Part shown: piece by piece, positions 1-7,260 of the stretch | Position numbering within the stretch: the first letter of the stretch is position 1 | Layout: the number at the start of each line of letters is the position of its first letter | DNA from: Micromonospora inyonensis | Lineage (GTDB): Bacteria; Actinomycetota; Actinomycetes; Mycobacteriales; Micromonosporaceae | Assembly: GCF_900091415.1 (NCBI RefSeq) | Contig: NZ_FMHU01000004.1 | Location: 1-18,380 of the forward strand | Reading direction: 5' to 3' | DNA: 18,380 bases | Notes under the pieces: model-generated | What the model was told of the DNA's origin: nothing | The model's database searches: none | What the model saw: the letters and a program-made list of their open reading frames with translations, nothing else | Made by a program: the position numbers and the translations under genes

Positions 1-280
1 CGCGCACCATCCGGGACCGCCGCGCCGCCCGGTCGCCCTTGACCTGGTTGCAGCACTGGCCACACGTCGGGCACCGACACGACGAACCGTGCGCCGCCTT
101 GTGGAAGCGAGGGTCGTCCGGGTCCAGGCCCAGACGCAGCAGCACCTTGCGAGGTGGGTCGTGGTCCAGCTCGTACGCACCACCATGGCCACACAACCAG
201 CACGTGGTGGTGGCTGCCTGCAGGTCGACCTTCGCTCTGCGATGGCGTCGGCCCTTGCGGCCTGCTGACCGGGCGACCAC
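1..280 (-). CDS. HNH endonuclease, phage type (3' end beyond window)
   Basis: The protein is cut by the left window edge. The visible part has a CWLCGH zinc knuckle, then an acidic-His pair (YELDHDP), then HGSSCRCPTCG and CNQVKGDR. This is the Cys-rich ββα-metal HNH layout of small actinophage HNH endonucleases, which in related phages lie just before the terminase genes and assist DNA packaging or end processing. I chose a GTG start at 280 because GGGGAG lies 7 nt upstream. An in-frame ATG at 295 is possible but has no good ribosome site. The gene follows the 517-1566 gene on the same strand, separated by a strong hairpin, so it probably has its own promoter in the 296-413 interval. The family is fairly certain. 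The terminase neighbourhood is an inference, because the next gene is outside the window. Confidence 0.8.
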   Translation of the reverse strand, partial: MVARSAGRKGRRHRRAKVDLQAATTTCWLCGHGGAYELDHDPPRKVLLRLGLDPDDPRFHKAAHGSSCRCPTCGQCCNQVKGDRAARRSRMVR

Positions 281-413
281 GTGCACGCTCCCCATGGGCT
301 GCGGGCTGGCCTGGACAGGGCGGTTGGCTCGTCGGTGCAGACGCGATGGTCTGTCCCTTGGGCTCGCCCACCAGGCGCCCACCGGGAGGTGGCCGCCCTG
401 TCCAGGAGTACGC

Positions 414-450
414 AGCAGCCCCGCACCAACTGGGTCGGTGCGGGGCTGCT
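414..450 (-). terminator. Strong GC hairpin, likely terminator after the zinc-ribbon/HTH gene
   Basis: AGCAGCCCCGCACC (414-427) pairs perfectly with 437-450 across a 9-nt loop. There is no T tract on either side, which is usual for actinomycete terminators. It lies 67 nt beyond the stop of the 517-1566 gene and before the HNH gene at the window edge. The rest of 296-516 shows no gene. Confidence 0.7.
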
Positions 451-516
451 GGTCTGTCATCCTGTGGACGCACTGGTCCTACTGGCAGTGGAGCGTACGC
501 CCTGCTCACAGCGTGA

Positions 517-1566
517 TCAAGCCGGGGTGACCTCGACCTCTCCGACCTCGATCCTCTTCGCTCTCTCCGCTGCTCGGCGTGCCCGATCGGCCTCGTCGAC
601 GCGCTTCTGTTCGGCGATCTGGTCGAGCAGGTCCAGGACGTCACCGAACCGGTATCGCGGCCGACGCCACTCGTCGACGTCGGCGGCCGCCGGGCCTTCC
701 GCGCCGAACGGCACCACCGGCACGGTGGCCACCCGCAGCCGGCCGCGCTGGACCAGTGCACGCAGTTGTCCGGCGGTGCAGTGCCGGCCGAGACGGACGG
801 CGGCGTGGGCCAGCTGGGTGGCCGTGCCCCGGACGTCGCGGGCCTCGTCGAGCAGCCAGCGGATGCGGGGTCCGGTCTGGTGGGTGGTCTGGCAGCCGGG
901 GCAGCGGACCCACGTCACGCCGGGCCAGGCGTACAGGTCGGTGGTGCAGTGCTGCGCCGGGTCGTCGGCGAGGGGCTCGGCGCAGACACCAGCGAACCAC
1001 CGGTCGGCCGGGTTCTCGATCAGCCGGGCCATGGCGGCCGCCGCGCCGAGCAGCTCTTCGCCGGCGGCGGTGGCGTCCGGGGTCCGGCGCAGCCAGCCGA
1101 GGTGCGCGGCGACGAACCGGGCGGCGGCCGCCACCGGGTGCTCCGGACGGTCGTGGCGGATCGCGTCGCACGACGGGTGACCGCACCGGCCCGGCGCAGC
1201 GGCCCACCCGGCACCGGCGCACAGCGGCCCGACCGGGCGGGGCTGCCGCGTCGGCAGCGGGACGCCCCGGGTGCGGGCGATGTGGTCCATCCAGGTCACC
1301 ACGACGTGCGCGGCGGCCCACGCGGCGGCCGAGGCGTCCAGGTCGACCGGGATAGGCGGCTCGGTCGAGCGAGGGCCGTCCCGGTCGCCGTAGCGAGCCT
1401 GCCGGGCGATGTTGACGACCGGCTCGGTGGCGTCGCGTGCCATGTCCCGCACTGCTCGGTGGACGGGGGCATAGCAGGGCTGGCAGACGTTTCCGCCGGT
1501 CGGGTCCGGGCGGGTGCACCAGGCACAGGTGGAGCAGGTTGCGGGCGGGGAGGGACGTCTGGTCAT
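517..1566 (-). CDS. Zinc-ribbon / helix-turn-helix phage protein of unknown function
   Basis: The 349-residue protein starts with CSTCAWC...CQPCY near residues 12-31, a four-Cys zinc ribbon. A further CGHPSC lies in the middle and RCPGCQTTH in the second half. The last third (about 255-315), with alternating short helices and an arginine-rich turn, resembles the winged or MerR-like DNA-binding ends of actinophage proteins annotated only as helix-turn-helix DNA-binding protein. The C-terminus is a charged helix. The ATG overlaps the preceding TGA in an ATGA arrangement (1563-1566), so translation is probably coupled to the upstream HNH gene. I do not recognise a specific family. A regulatory or DNA-processing role is inferred from the zinc and HTH elements and the phage operon. 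Confidence 0.78.
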   Translation of the reverse strand: MTRRPSPPATCSTCAWCTRPDPTGGNVCQPCYAPVHRAVRDMARDATEPVVNIARQARYGDRDGPRSTEPPIPVDLDASAAAWAAAHVVVTWMDHIARTRGVPLPTRQPRPVGPLCAGAGWAAAPGRCGHPSCDAIRHDRPEHPVAAAARFVAAHLGWLRRTPDATAAGEELLGAAAAMARLIENPADRWFAGVCAEPLADDPAQHCTTDLYAWPGVTWVRCPGCQTTHQTGPRIRWLLDEARDVRGTATQLAHAAVRLGRHCTAGQLRALVQRGRLRVATVPVVPFGAEGPAAADVDEWRRPRYRFGDVLDLLDQIAEQKRVDEADRARRAAERAKRIEVGEVEVTPA

Positions 1567-2608
1567 GGGTGCTCCGTGCGGTCCTGGTGCTCGGGGTCGG
1601 GCTGCGGTGGATGTCCGGCGTGGTGTTCGGGAAGGGGCCGGGAGGTGCGGAGGTACGGGGATCCGTGCAGGGGCCTCGGGGTGTGGTCGGGGGTCCGATG
1701 CGGTGGGCGGTAGGTGGTCCGGGGCGTGGGGGACCTAGTGAGGGAGCGGTGCCCGACCCGCCCCGTCCCGTCCCGGGAGACGACGCGACCTGAGTCGGGA
1801 CGCTGGTGACGGCGCTGGTCGGAAGGCAGACGGGTGCGCTGTTGCCGCTGGTGGCAGGCGTTTCGGTGGGTGGGGGACCTGGATCGGGACCTGAGTGCGG
1901 ACCTGGGTCGGGACCTGAGTCCGGACCTAGGTCCGGACTCAGGTCTGACGTTGGTCCGGATGCGGGTGGCTGCTCGCCGGGCGCGGGACGCAGCACCATG
2001 CCGGCGGCCTCGGGGGTGCGCTTGGACTTGCGGCGGTTGCAGCCGCGGCAGGCCACTACGAGGTTGGACAGGCCGTCGGCGATCTCGGGGTCGACGTGGT
2101 CGTAAGTGAGGCCGGCGTCGGAGACCCGGTCGGAGAAGGGGCAGAAGTTGCCGCAGTAGCGGCACACGTCGCGGTCGCGGGCCCGGACGGCCGCCTTCAG
2201 GGCGGAGTTCTTCAGCTCCTTGGCCTTGGCCTTGTGGACGTCGTTCTCCGACCGGGACGGGTTGCGGTCGAGGTAGTCGTGGATCAAGTAATCCCAGTCG
2301 TCGACCCACGTCCGGCCGTTCATGCACTCGCACCGCTCGCCGTCGTCGCGGCGGTGCAGCAGCGGCGCCCGGCCGTACCGGGCGCGCATGAGCCGCTCGT
2401 TGGCCTCGTCCCAGCCGAACAGGTCGAGGATGTCGGCGGTGAGGAACCCGTCGGACCGTTCGCCGGACACCCACGACAGCAGCTGGGTCCACACGCCGAG
2501 CGCCTCGGCGCGCTGCTTCTTCGCCCGCAGCCCGGTAGCACCGGGGTCGGCCAGGCCACGGACCTTGACGGACATGGCCAGCCGGTCGTCGATGCGCCCC
2601 CAAGGCAT
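1563..2608 (-). CDS. HNH endonuclease with N-terminal phage replication-like domain; frame broken near its end
   Basis: ATG 2608 has AGGA about 9 nt upstream. Residues 1-110 (MPWGRIDDRL..., a Trp-rich segment with GFLTADILDLFGW) resemble the N-terminal domain of actinobacterial phage replication-type proteins. Residues 149-191 form a clear HNH nuclease: CRYC, LTYDHVDP, GLSNLVVACRGCN. A proline-rich low-complexity tail follows, encoded in part by 12-bp tandem units. In the reading frame of the HNH domain there is no stop before base 641, deep inside the next gene. A frame one base away ends in a TGA that forms an ATGA overlap with the next start. The span 1563-2608 is one base short of a whole number of codons, so a single missing base between about 1570 and 1870 would restore a normal gene. 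The HNH assignment is firm. The end is inferred. Confidence 0.8.
1875..1946. repeat. Six tandem 12-bp units within the HNH gene's proline-rich tail
   Basis: On the plus strand the units share the form GGACCTNNGTNN, with small variations: GGACCTGGATCG, GGACCTGAGTGC, GGACCTGGGTCG, GGACCTGAGTCC, GGACCTAGGTCC and GGACTCAGGTCT. A degraded partial copy follows. Each unit is four codons, so gain or loss of a unit keeps the frame and only changes the length of a Gly-Pro-Asp/Ser repeat in the protein. Confidence 0.85.
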
Positions 2609-2672
2609 TAGCGGCGTCCTTTCGGGACACGACAACTAATGATCAACATCTATGGCTCTCCCGGTATGGCGA

Positions 2673-2702
2673 GGCGCGGCCACCGGTTCCGGTGGCCGCG
2701 CC
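2673..2702 (-). terminator. Perfect GC inverted repeat between two leftward genes
   Basis: GGCGCGGCCACCGG (2673-2686) and its exact complement (2689-2702) are separated by two bases. It lies 29 nt past the stop of the small Cys protein gene and about 65 nt before the HNH start. It probably terminates the upstream operon or attenuates read-through. No T tract is present. Confidence 0.65.
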
Positions 2703-2730
2703 GGGCGGGCGTGTAGGGGCTGTTTGCAGG

Positions 2731-3018
2731 TCAGCGGGCGAACGACATGTCTGGTGGAGCGTCGGGCGGGCAGGTGTCGCACCGTGAGCCCGGCAGGCCC
2801 CAGACGGGCGTGTAGCAGACGCAGCAGGCCACCATCTCGTAGCCGGCGACCCGGGCCGCCGGCTTCTCGGTGACCTCGGGCGGGGCCTGCCCGGCGAGGG
2901 CGGCGTCGACGAGCGCGCGGCCCTTGCGGGCCCGCTCGACGGCCTCCTCCGGGGTGCGGACCTCGCGAACAGCGACGTCGGTCTCCCACTTCGGCCTGCC
3001 CCGGTAGCCGCGCTGCAT
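2731..3018 (-). CDS. Small four-Cys zinc-binding phage protein
   Basis: The protein is about 95 residues. A basic start (MQRGYRGRPKW) and a charged helix (EEAVERARKGRALVDAAL) are followed by CCVCYTPVWGLPGSRCDTCP, a CxxC-x(n)-CxxC zinc ribbon near the C-terminus. ATG 3018 overlaps the preceding stop as TGATG. A GTG at 3021 directly before it is equally usable. The tight coupling to the winged-helix gene upstream makes it a real operon member. The function is unknown: isolated zinc ribbons like this occur in many phage accessory proteins and could bind nucleic acid or a host protein. Confidence 0.75.
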   Translation of the reverse strand: MQRGYRGRPKWETDVAVREVRTPEEAVERARKGRALVDAALAGQAPPEVTEKPAARVAGYEMVACCVCYTPVWGLPGSRCDTCPPDAPPDMSFAR

Positions 3019-3359
3019 CACGCACCCGCCGAGCCGGCCGGAACGCCAGCGCCGATGACCGCCGTGGTGTCGTCCGCGTTCGCAGCTGCCTCCTGGCGGA
3101 GGGCCTCGGCCAGCACCTCCTCGCCGCGTTCGGTCAGCTGGTAGAGGCGCACGCCGTCCCGGTCGTCGGCGTCCTCGGCGAGCCGAACCAGGCGGGCCGC
3201 CATGAGCGGACCGAGCCGCCGGCCGGCGCGGCGCAGGCCGAACGGCGGGTCGGGCAGCTTCTCGAAGTCCGGCCGGGTGTAGCGGGGGTCGCTGTGCACG
3301 CGGCCCTGCCTGATCGCTACGAGCAGCTCGACGTGTTCGGGGCCGAGGGTGGTCTGCAT
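3018..3359 (-). CDS. Small winged-helix-like protein
   Basis: The 113-residue protein starts at ATG 3359, with GGAG 8 nt upstream. The middle holds a helix followed by LTERGEEVLAEALRQEA, the recognition-helix/wing ending seen in PadR/MarR-type winged helices. The preceding RLGPLMAARLVRLAEDADDRDGVRLYQ fits the helix 3 to β-hairpin part. The tail is Ala/Gly-rich and disordered. It overlaps the zinc-ribbon gene by one base. It could be a transcription regulator of the phage operon, but the fold is judged from pattern only. Confidence 0.72.
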   Translation of the reverse strand: MQTTLGPEHVELLVAIRQGRVHSDPRYTRPDFEKLPDPPFGLRRAGRRLGPLMAARLVRLAEDADDRDGVRLYQLTERGEEVLAEALRQEAAANADDTTAVIGAGVPAGSAGA

Positions 3360-3394
3360 GAGGGTGTCTCCGATCGTGCTGTTCGGGTTGTGCG

Positions 3395-3598
3395 TCACGC
3401 CGCCGGCTCTTCCTGATCGCCGGCGTCGAGCAGGGCCAGGTGCCGCCGGCGTCGCCGGATCCGGCGCGCAGCGTCGTCCTCCAGCGCTGCCCGCTTCGCC
3501 AGGGCCTGCTCGACCGGGTGGGGCGGCTCGGCCGGCGGCAAGGGAGGAGGGCCGTATCGCTCGGTCAGCAGGGCGTCGAGCAGGTCCTGCCGCGTCAT
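3395..3598 (-). CDS. Small basic helical phage protein, unknown function
   Basis: The 67-residue protein has a short helix at the N-terminus (MTRQDLLDALLTERYG), a proline patch, then a long charged helix with a run of arginines (AARRIRRRRRHLALLDAG). Its ATG overlaps the stop of the gene before it as ATGA, so it is translated as part of the operon. No family is recognised. The arginine run suggests contact with nucleic acid. Confidence 0.65.
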   Translation of the reverse strand: MTRQDLLDALLTERYGPPPLPPAEPPHPVEQALAKRAALEDDAARRIRRRRRHLALLDAGDQEEPAA

Positions 3599-3783
3599 GA
3601 CGGGTCACCCCGGGTGGCGCGCAGGGTGGCGCAGGCAGCGCAGTCACGCGGCTGTAGCCGGACCCGCTTGCGGCCGGTGGCCCGACCGGTGAGGGTGATC
3701 CCGCAGATGTGCGGGTACCGCTCGTCGACGGGCACCGGCCGGCCGAGCAGGATGCTCGCGCCGATCCACACTCCGGGCTGCAT
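3595..3783 (-). CDS. Small Cys/His protein, unknown function
   Basis: The 62-residue protein carries HIC near residue 25 and CAAC near residue 48, a spacing that could bind one zinc ion. A basic stretch (RKRVRLQPRD) lies between them. ATG 3783 is 4 nt after the stop of the ParB-like gene and the end overlaps the next ATG by four bases, so it sits in a fully coupled operon. It resembles no family I can name. Confidence 0.65.
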   Translation of the reverse strand: MQPGVWIGASILLGRPVPVDERYPHICGITLTGRATGRKRVRLQPRDCAACATLRATRGDPS

Positions 3784-3787
3784 CGCG

Positions 3788-5173
3788 TCACCGTGGCCCG
3801 TCCTCGACGAGCTGGCCGTCGAGCGCGTCGCCGGCGCGGAGCCCGGCCCGGACGCCGGCGGCGTACAGGGTCGACAGGTCCGCCGGCAGCAGGCCGAGCG
3901 CGCACAGCACGTCGAGGGCCTGGTCGACGCCGGCGACGTAGAGCTCCACGCTGTGCACGTCGTAGCGGCCGCCGTCGGAGAGGTAGCGGACGCTGAGGTA
4001 GCCGTCGCGGTGCCACTGCACGGCGACCAGCTCGGCCCGGGCCAGCGGGGCCACCCCGGGCGGCGGGGCGAACGGCAGCTCGTACTCGCGCGGCTCGACG
4101 CACCACTGCTGGGCGTGCCGGAGGGCGGCCCGGAGGCGGGCGATCTGCGTCAGCGTCAGCTGCGGACGGTCGACGGTGGGGGCGTCCGCCCCGTCGCCGG
4201 GGGAAGTCGGCGACGGAGCGGACACGCGGGGCTCGTCGACGACGTCGACGACGACGGCGGGCACCGGCGGGGAAGGCAGTGCAGGGGCGGCGGGGACGTC
4301 GACGGCGGCCACGGGCGCGGCGGGCCAGCACCGGGGGCACCACTTCGCGTCGTGCCGCTCCCGGGCCTGCCGGGCGGTCACGATCAGACCGTTACGCGTC
4401 GACCTGCGGCACACGGTGAACTCGGCACCGGGCGGCGGGTCGTGCGCCTCAATTCCCCGGCGCGCGATCGCGATCCACACCTCGTCGTCGTCGGCCGGGC
4501 CCGCCGGGAGGACCGCGTCGACACGACGCACGAACTCCGGCGCAACCTCGGCGACCGCCGCGATGCGCGCCGCCGGGTCGGTCTCGTACTGCTCGCCGAG
4601 GCCGGCCAGCTCGTCCTGGTCGTCGACGTTGGGGTGGGTGTCGCACTCGTCGGCTGGCTCTGCGATGGGCCGCCGGTTGGTGCCGGAACCACCACAGCGC
4701 GGGCAGGTGTTCTTCGTGCCCTCGAACCACTTTCCGCAGCCAAAGCACTGCCACGACCAGCGGTCGGGCTCGACGGCCGGGGTCGGGCGGGTTGCTGGCC
4801 GCTGGCGGCCGTCCAGCGACATGACCGTAGCGGGGAGCGCGTCTGTCTCAGCTGAGACAGACGCGACGTCCCGGGCGGCGGTGGAGTGGCTGATCCCGAG
4901 GGCGGTGCCGATCGCGCGGGTGGACATGCCGACCAGCCGCAGCGCGGTGACGGCCTGGCGGCGGTGGACCTCGGTCAGCCTCAGCCGCGCGCCGATCTCC
5001 TCGTCGACGTACGCCTCCCACGACGCGTAGCCGAGGACCTCCCAATCGCCGCGCTCCCACGCGAGCGCGATTTCCTGGACCGTCTCCAGCCAGTCCTGCA
5101 AGCCCTGCCGGATCCGGTCGGCGCGGGCCCGCGCGACCGGCACCGTCGAGCGGATCTCCACCACGGCGTTCAC
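3788..5173 (-). CDS. ParB-like / HTH DNA-binding phage protein with central zinc finger
   Basis: The protein has 461 residues. The first 110 form a helical domain with LGYASWEAYVDEEIG and a helix-turn-helix (STRAIGTALGISHSTAARDV, about 82-101). This is like the ParB-type or replisome-organiser DNA-binding proteins of actinophages. A zinc finger follows (CFGCGKWFEGTKNTCPRCGG, about 140-160), then an Ala/Pro-rich linker with WCPRCWP, and a compact C-terminal domain of about 110 residues with a β-rich core. GTG 5173 has GGGGAG about 7 nt upstream. Its GTGA overlaps the stop of the hybrid dnaX gene, so expression is tied to that gene. The role is probably sequence-specific DNA binding in phage replication, segregation or regulation. 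The exact role is unproven. Confidence 0.8.
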   Translation of the reverse strand: MNAVVEIRSTVPVARARADRIRQGLQDWLETVQEIALAWERGDWEVLGYASWEAYVDEEIGARLRLTEVHRRQAVTALRLVGMSTRAIGTALGISHSTAARDVASVSAETDALPATVMSLDGRQRPATRPTPAVEPDRWSWQCFGCGKWFEGTKNTCPRCGGSGTNRRPIAEPADECDTHPNVDDQDELAGLGEQYETDPAARIAAVAEVAPEFVRRVDAVLPAGPADDDEVWIAIARRGIEAHDPPPGAEFTVCRRSTRNGLIVTARQARERHDAKWCPRCWPAAPVAAVDVPAAPALPSPPVPAVVVDVVDEPRVSAPSPTSPGDGADAPTVDRPQLTLTQIARLRAALRHAQQWCVEPREYELPFAPPPGVAPLARAELVAVQWHRDGYLSVRYLSDGGRYDVHSVELYVAGVDQALDVLCALGLLPADLSTLYAAGVRAGLRAGDALDGQLVEDGPR

Positions 5174-6864
5174 CGGTTCTCCCCTCTGGTGCGCGCGACG
5201 GCCGCCGGGTCGAGGCGCAGGGTCGGGGCGTCAACGGGGGTGGCCGGTCGCCAGCCGGCTGGCCACCACCAGCCGCCCGGGTCGCGGTGGGCGTCACCGT
5301 CCAGGTCACGGACGACCGCGTCGCGCATCAGCGCGGCGATCTTCTTGTGGCTCCGGTTGACCTTGCCGACGACGTCGCCCCAGACCCGGCGGACCGAGAC
5401 CGCGTCGACCGTCCCGGAGGGCGGGGCGTCGGGGCGAGGCGGGGCGGGGGTGGCCGGATCCGGCATCACCGCCTCCGGTGGCACCGTCCGGTGCGGCGCG
5501 GCCGGCTCAGGGGCGGCGGTGGTCGGCACCCGGTCGACGCCAGCCGCCGGAACGCGTTCCGCAGCAGTGCCCCGCGACGGCGCAGGTGCGCCCCGGTCGG
5601 TCACCGGAGCCACCGGGGCGGGTGCGGCTTCCGGGCGGGCCGGCGCGGTGGGCCCGGGGTGGGCCGGCGCGACGTCGACGGCCGGACCGGAGGCGGGGAC
5701 ACCCAGGGTGAGCCGGCGTTCCATCCGCTCCAGGCGTTGCAGCAGGCCACCGGCGGAGTCGTCGACACCGGGCAGGAGCATCCGGGCGCAGATCAGCTCC
5801 AGCAGCAGCCGGGGGGCGGTGGCGCCGCGCATCTCGACCAGACCGTTGTGCACGATGTCGGCACATCGGGACAGCGTCGCCGGGCCGAGCCGTTGGGCCT
5901 GGGCGGTCATCCGCTCGATCTGGTCGGCCGGGCCGTCGATCAGGCCCTTGTCGGCGGCGTCCGGCACCTGCTGGAGCACGATCAGGTCGCGGAGGCGTTC
6001 GAGCAGGTCCGAGGCGAACCGACGGGGGTCGTGCCCGGCCTCGGCCACCCGGTCGACGGTGGCGTACGCCGCCGCGCCGTCCCCGGCCGCCAGGGCGTCG
6101 CACATCTCGTCGATCAGCGCGGCGTCGGTGACGCCGAGCAGGGCGGCGGCCCGGGCGTAGCTGACCCCCTCCGGTCCCGCCCCGGCGATGAGCTGGTCGA
6201 GCACGGAGAGGCTGTCCCGGGCGCTGCCACCGCCGGCCCGCACCACCAGCGGGAAGACCGCCGGGTCGACCGTGACCCCCTCCGACTCGCACAACTGCTC
6301 CAGGTACGGCCGGAGCGTCTTCGGCGGGATCAGCCGGAACGGGTAGTGGTGGGTCCGCGACTTGATCGTGCCGAGGACCTTCTCCGGCTCGGTGGTCGCG
6401 AAGATGAACTTGACGTACTCCGGGGGCTCCTCGACCAGCTTGAGCAGGGCGTTGAAGCCGGCCGACGAGACCATGTGCGCCTCGTCGATTACGTAGATCT
6501 TGAAGCGGCTGTTGGCCGGGGCGAAGAACGCCTTCTCGCGCAGTTCGCGGGCGTCGTCCACGCCGCCGTGGCTGGCCGCGTCGATCTCGATGACGTCGAT
6601 CGAGCCGGCGCCGTCGCTGGTCAGCGACCGGCAGGAGCCGCACTGACCGCACGGCTCCGGGGTGGGGCCCTGCTCGCAGTTGAGCGAGCGGGCCAGGATC
6701 CGCGCGCTGGAGGTCTTGCCGCAGCCCCGGGGGCCGGAGAAGAGGTACGCGTGGTTGAGTCGACCGCTGCGCAGCGCCTGCGACAGCGGCTCGGTCACGT
6801 GCTCCTGCCCGATGACCTCCGCGAACGTGCGCGGCCGGTACTTGCGGTAGAGCGCCAGTGCCAC
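5170..6864 (-). CDS. dnaX: DNA polymerase III subunit gamma/tau, C-terminus replaced by foreign sequence
   Basis: This is the clamp-loader ATPase of the replisome. Start GTG 6864 (VALALYRKYRP) has GGAGG 7 nt upstream. Visible motifs are YRPRTFAEVIGQ, Walker A GPRGCGKTS (44-52), the four zinc cysteines (63, 72, 75, 78), Walker B VIDEAH, sensor 1 FIFATTEPEKV, and GGGSARDSLSVLDQ at the sensor-2/SRC region. A Pro/Ala-rich linker leads into VRRVWGDVVGKVNRSHKKIAAL and RDAVVRDLDGD, typical of actinobacterial tau. There the family sequence should continue with a strand such as TLVLT and about 60-100 more residues. Instead it changes to AHRDPGGWWWPAGW and ends after about 40 residues. The ATPase and oligomerisation domains are whole, but the polymerase-contacting end of tau is missing. 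The new stop overlaps the next phage gene. Confidence 0.96.
   Translation of the reverse strand: MALALYRKYRPRTFAEVIGQEHVTEPLSQALRSGRLNHAYLFSGPRGCGKTSSARILARSLNCEQGPTPEPCGQCGSCRSLTSDGAGSIDVIEIDAASHGGVDDARELREKAFFAPANSRFKIYVIDEAHMVSSAGFNALLKLVEEPPEYVKFIFATTEPEKVLGTIKSRTHHYPFRLIPPKTLRPYLEQLCESEGVTVDPAVFPLVVRAGGGSARDSLSVLDQLIAGAGPEGVSYARAAALLGVTDAALIDEMCDALAAGDGAAAYATVDRVAEAGHDPRRFASDLLERLRDLIVLQQVPDAADKGLIDGPADQIERMTAQAQRLGPATLSRCADIVHNGLVEMRGATAPRLLLELICARMLLPGVDDSAGGLLQRLERMERRLTLGVPASGPAVDVAPAHPGPTAPARPEAAPAPVAPVTDRGAPAPSRGTAAERVPAAGVDRVPTTAAPEPAAPHRTVPPEAVMPDPATPAPPRPDAPPSGTVDAVSVRRVWGDVVGKVNRSHKKIAALMRDAVVRDLDGDAHRDPGGWWWPAGWRPATPVDAPTLRLDPAAVARTRGENR
5286..5302. other. Probable host/prophage junction inside dnaX
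   Basis: Left of about base 5293 the dnaX frame encodes sequence unlike any DnaX C-terminus and runs straight into a phage operon. Right of it the protein is standard DnaX. The other two frames do not continue the tau domain either, so this is not a simple frameshift. The exact core cannot be placed without an uninterrupted dnaX for comparison. Confidence 0.6.
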
Positions 6865-6979
6865 CCGTCCCGCCTCCTCTCGACCGAGCCATTCTGCGCC
6901 GGCCTGCCACGGGTGACCACCCACCCCGCCGGCCGGACGCCGATCGGAGGGAGACGCTATCGGGCACCGGAGACAGAAA

Positions 6980-7071
6980 GGCCCCCCGTGCACCCGTCAG
7001 AGCCCGCTTATCCTTGCTGCCTTCCGGCCCTGGGGAGGTTCACGAGATGCACGCCGCACGGGGGGTGCACC
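6980..7071 (-). ncRNA. ffs: Small signal recognition particle RNA (4.5S type)
   Basis: Read on the minus strand, the RNA begins GGTGCACCCCCCGTGC and ends GTGCACGGGGGGCC, which pair as the terminal stem. Between them lies the conserved SRP core (TGAACCTCCCCAGG, the GGAA tetraloop in CCGGAAGG, CAGCAAGG). The length of about 92 nt matches the bacterial short form. It binds Ffh and guides membrane-protein targeting. It sits just upstream of dnaX on the same strand and divergent from tRNA-Ser. Confidence 0.95.
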
Positions 7072-7113
7072 AAGCGTACCCGACCCCCGGACGATCTTCA
7101 GGGGGTGGTGGGG

Positions 7114-7141
7114 TGAACGAGCCGGACGGGACCTGTATCCT
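7114..7141 (+). promoter_or_regulatory. Likely tRNA-Ser promoter
   Basis: A TGAACG -35-like box and TATCCT -10 box are 16 nt apart. The predicted transcription start is about 1-2 nt before the mature tRNA 5' end. This is a single-gene call from pattern only. Confidence 0.4.
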
Positions 7142-7148
7142 GTTCGAC

Positions 7149-7233
7149 GGAGGATTCGCCTAGAGGCCTAGGGCGCACGCTTGGAAAGCGTGTTGGGTTC
7201 ACACCCTCACGAGTTCGAATCTCGTATCCTCCG
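7149..7233 (+). tRNA. tRNA-Ser (GGA anticodon)
   Basis: The acceptor strands GGAGGAT and ATCCTCC pair, with G as discriminator. The anticodon stem CACGC/GCGTG encloses TTGGAAA, giving anticodon GGA at 7183-7185. A long variable arm and GTTCGAATC in the T arm mark a class II serine tRNA. CCA is not encoded, as is common in actinomycetes. tRNA 3' ends are frequent integration sites, but no second copy of this 3' end is seen in the window. Confidence 0.97.
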
Positions 7234-7260
7234 CTGGAGATTGGTAAGCGTTGAAGCAGG

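Noticed and set aside
641..1562. Long leftward extension of the HNH frame to 664 residues
   Set aside because: Beyond 1563 it overlaps the zinc-ribbon/HTH gene in another frame and becomes arginine/proline-rich low-complexity sequence. It is an out-of-frame shadow after a frame break.
1875..1946. CRISPR-like array from the repeated 12-bp units
   Set aside because: The units are contiguous with no spacers and encode a protein repeat. No other CRISPR-like array was found.
3360..4343. Leftward frame extending the winged-helix gene to 441 residues
   Set aside because: The added part is an arginine-rich run antiphase to two coupled genes. ATG 3359 has a good ribosome site.
3440..4855. 471-residue rightward open frame over the left operon
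   Set aside because: It has shadow-type composition (Val/Gly/Arg-rich) and lies opposite a well-supported zinc-finger/HTH gene.
5287..7116. 609-residue rightward frame opposite dnaX
   Set aside because: It is an antisense frame of a highly conserved gene and also overlaps the SRP RNA gene.
7200..7260. Attachment site in the tRNA-Ser 3' end
   Set aside because: No second copy of the tRNA 3' sequence and no integrase is seen in the window, so it cannot be supported here.
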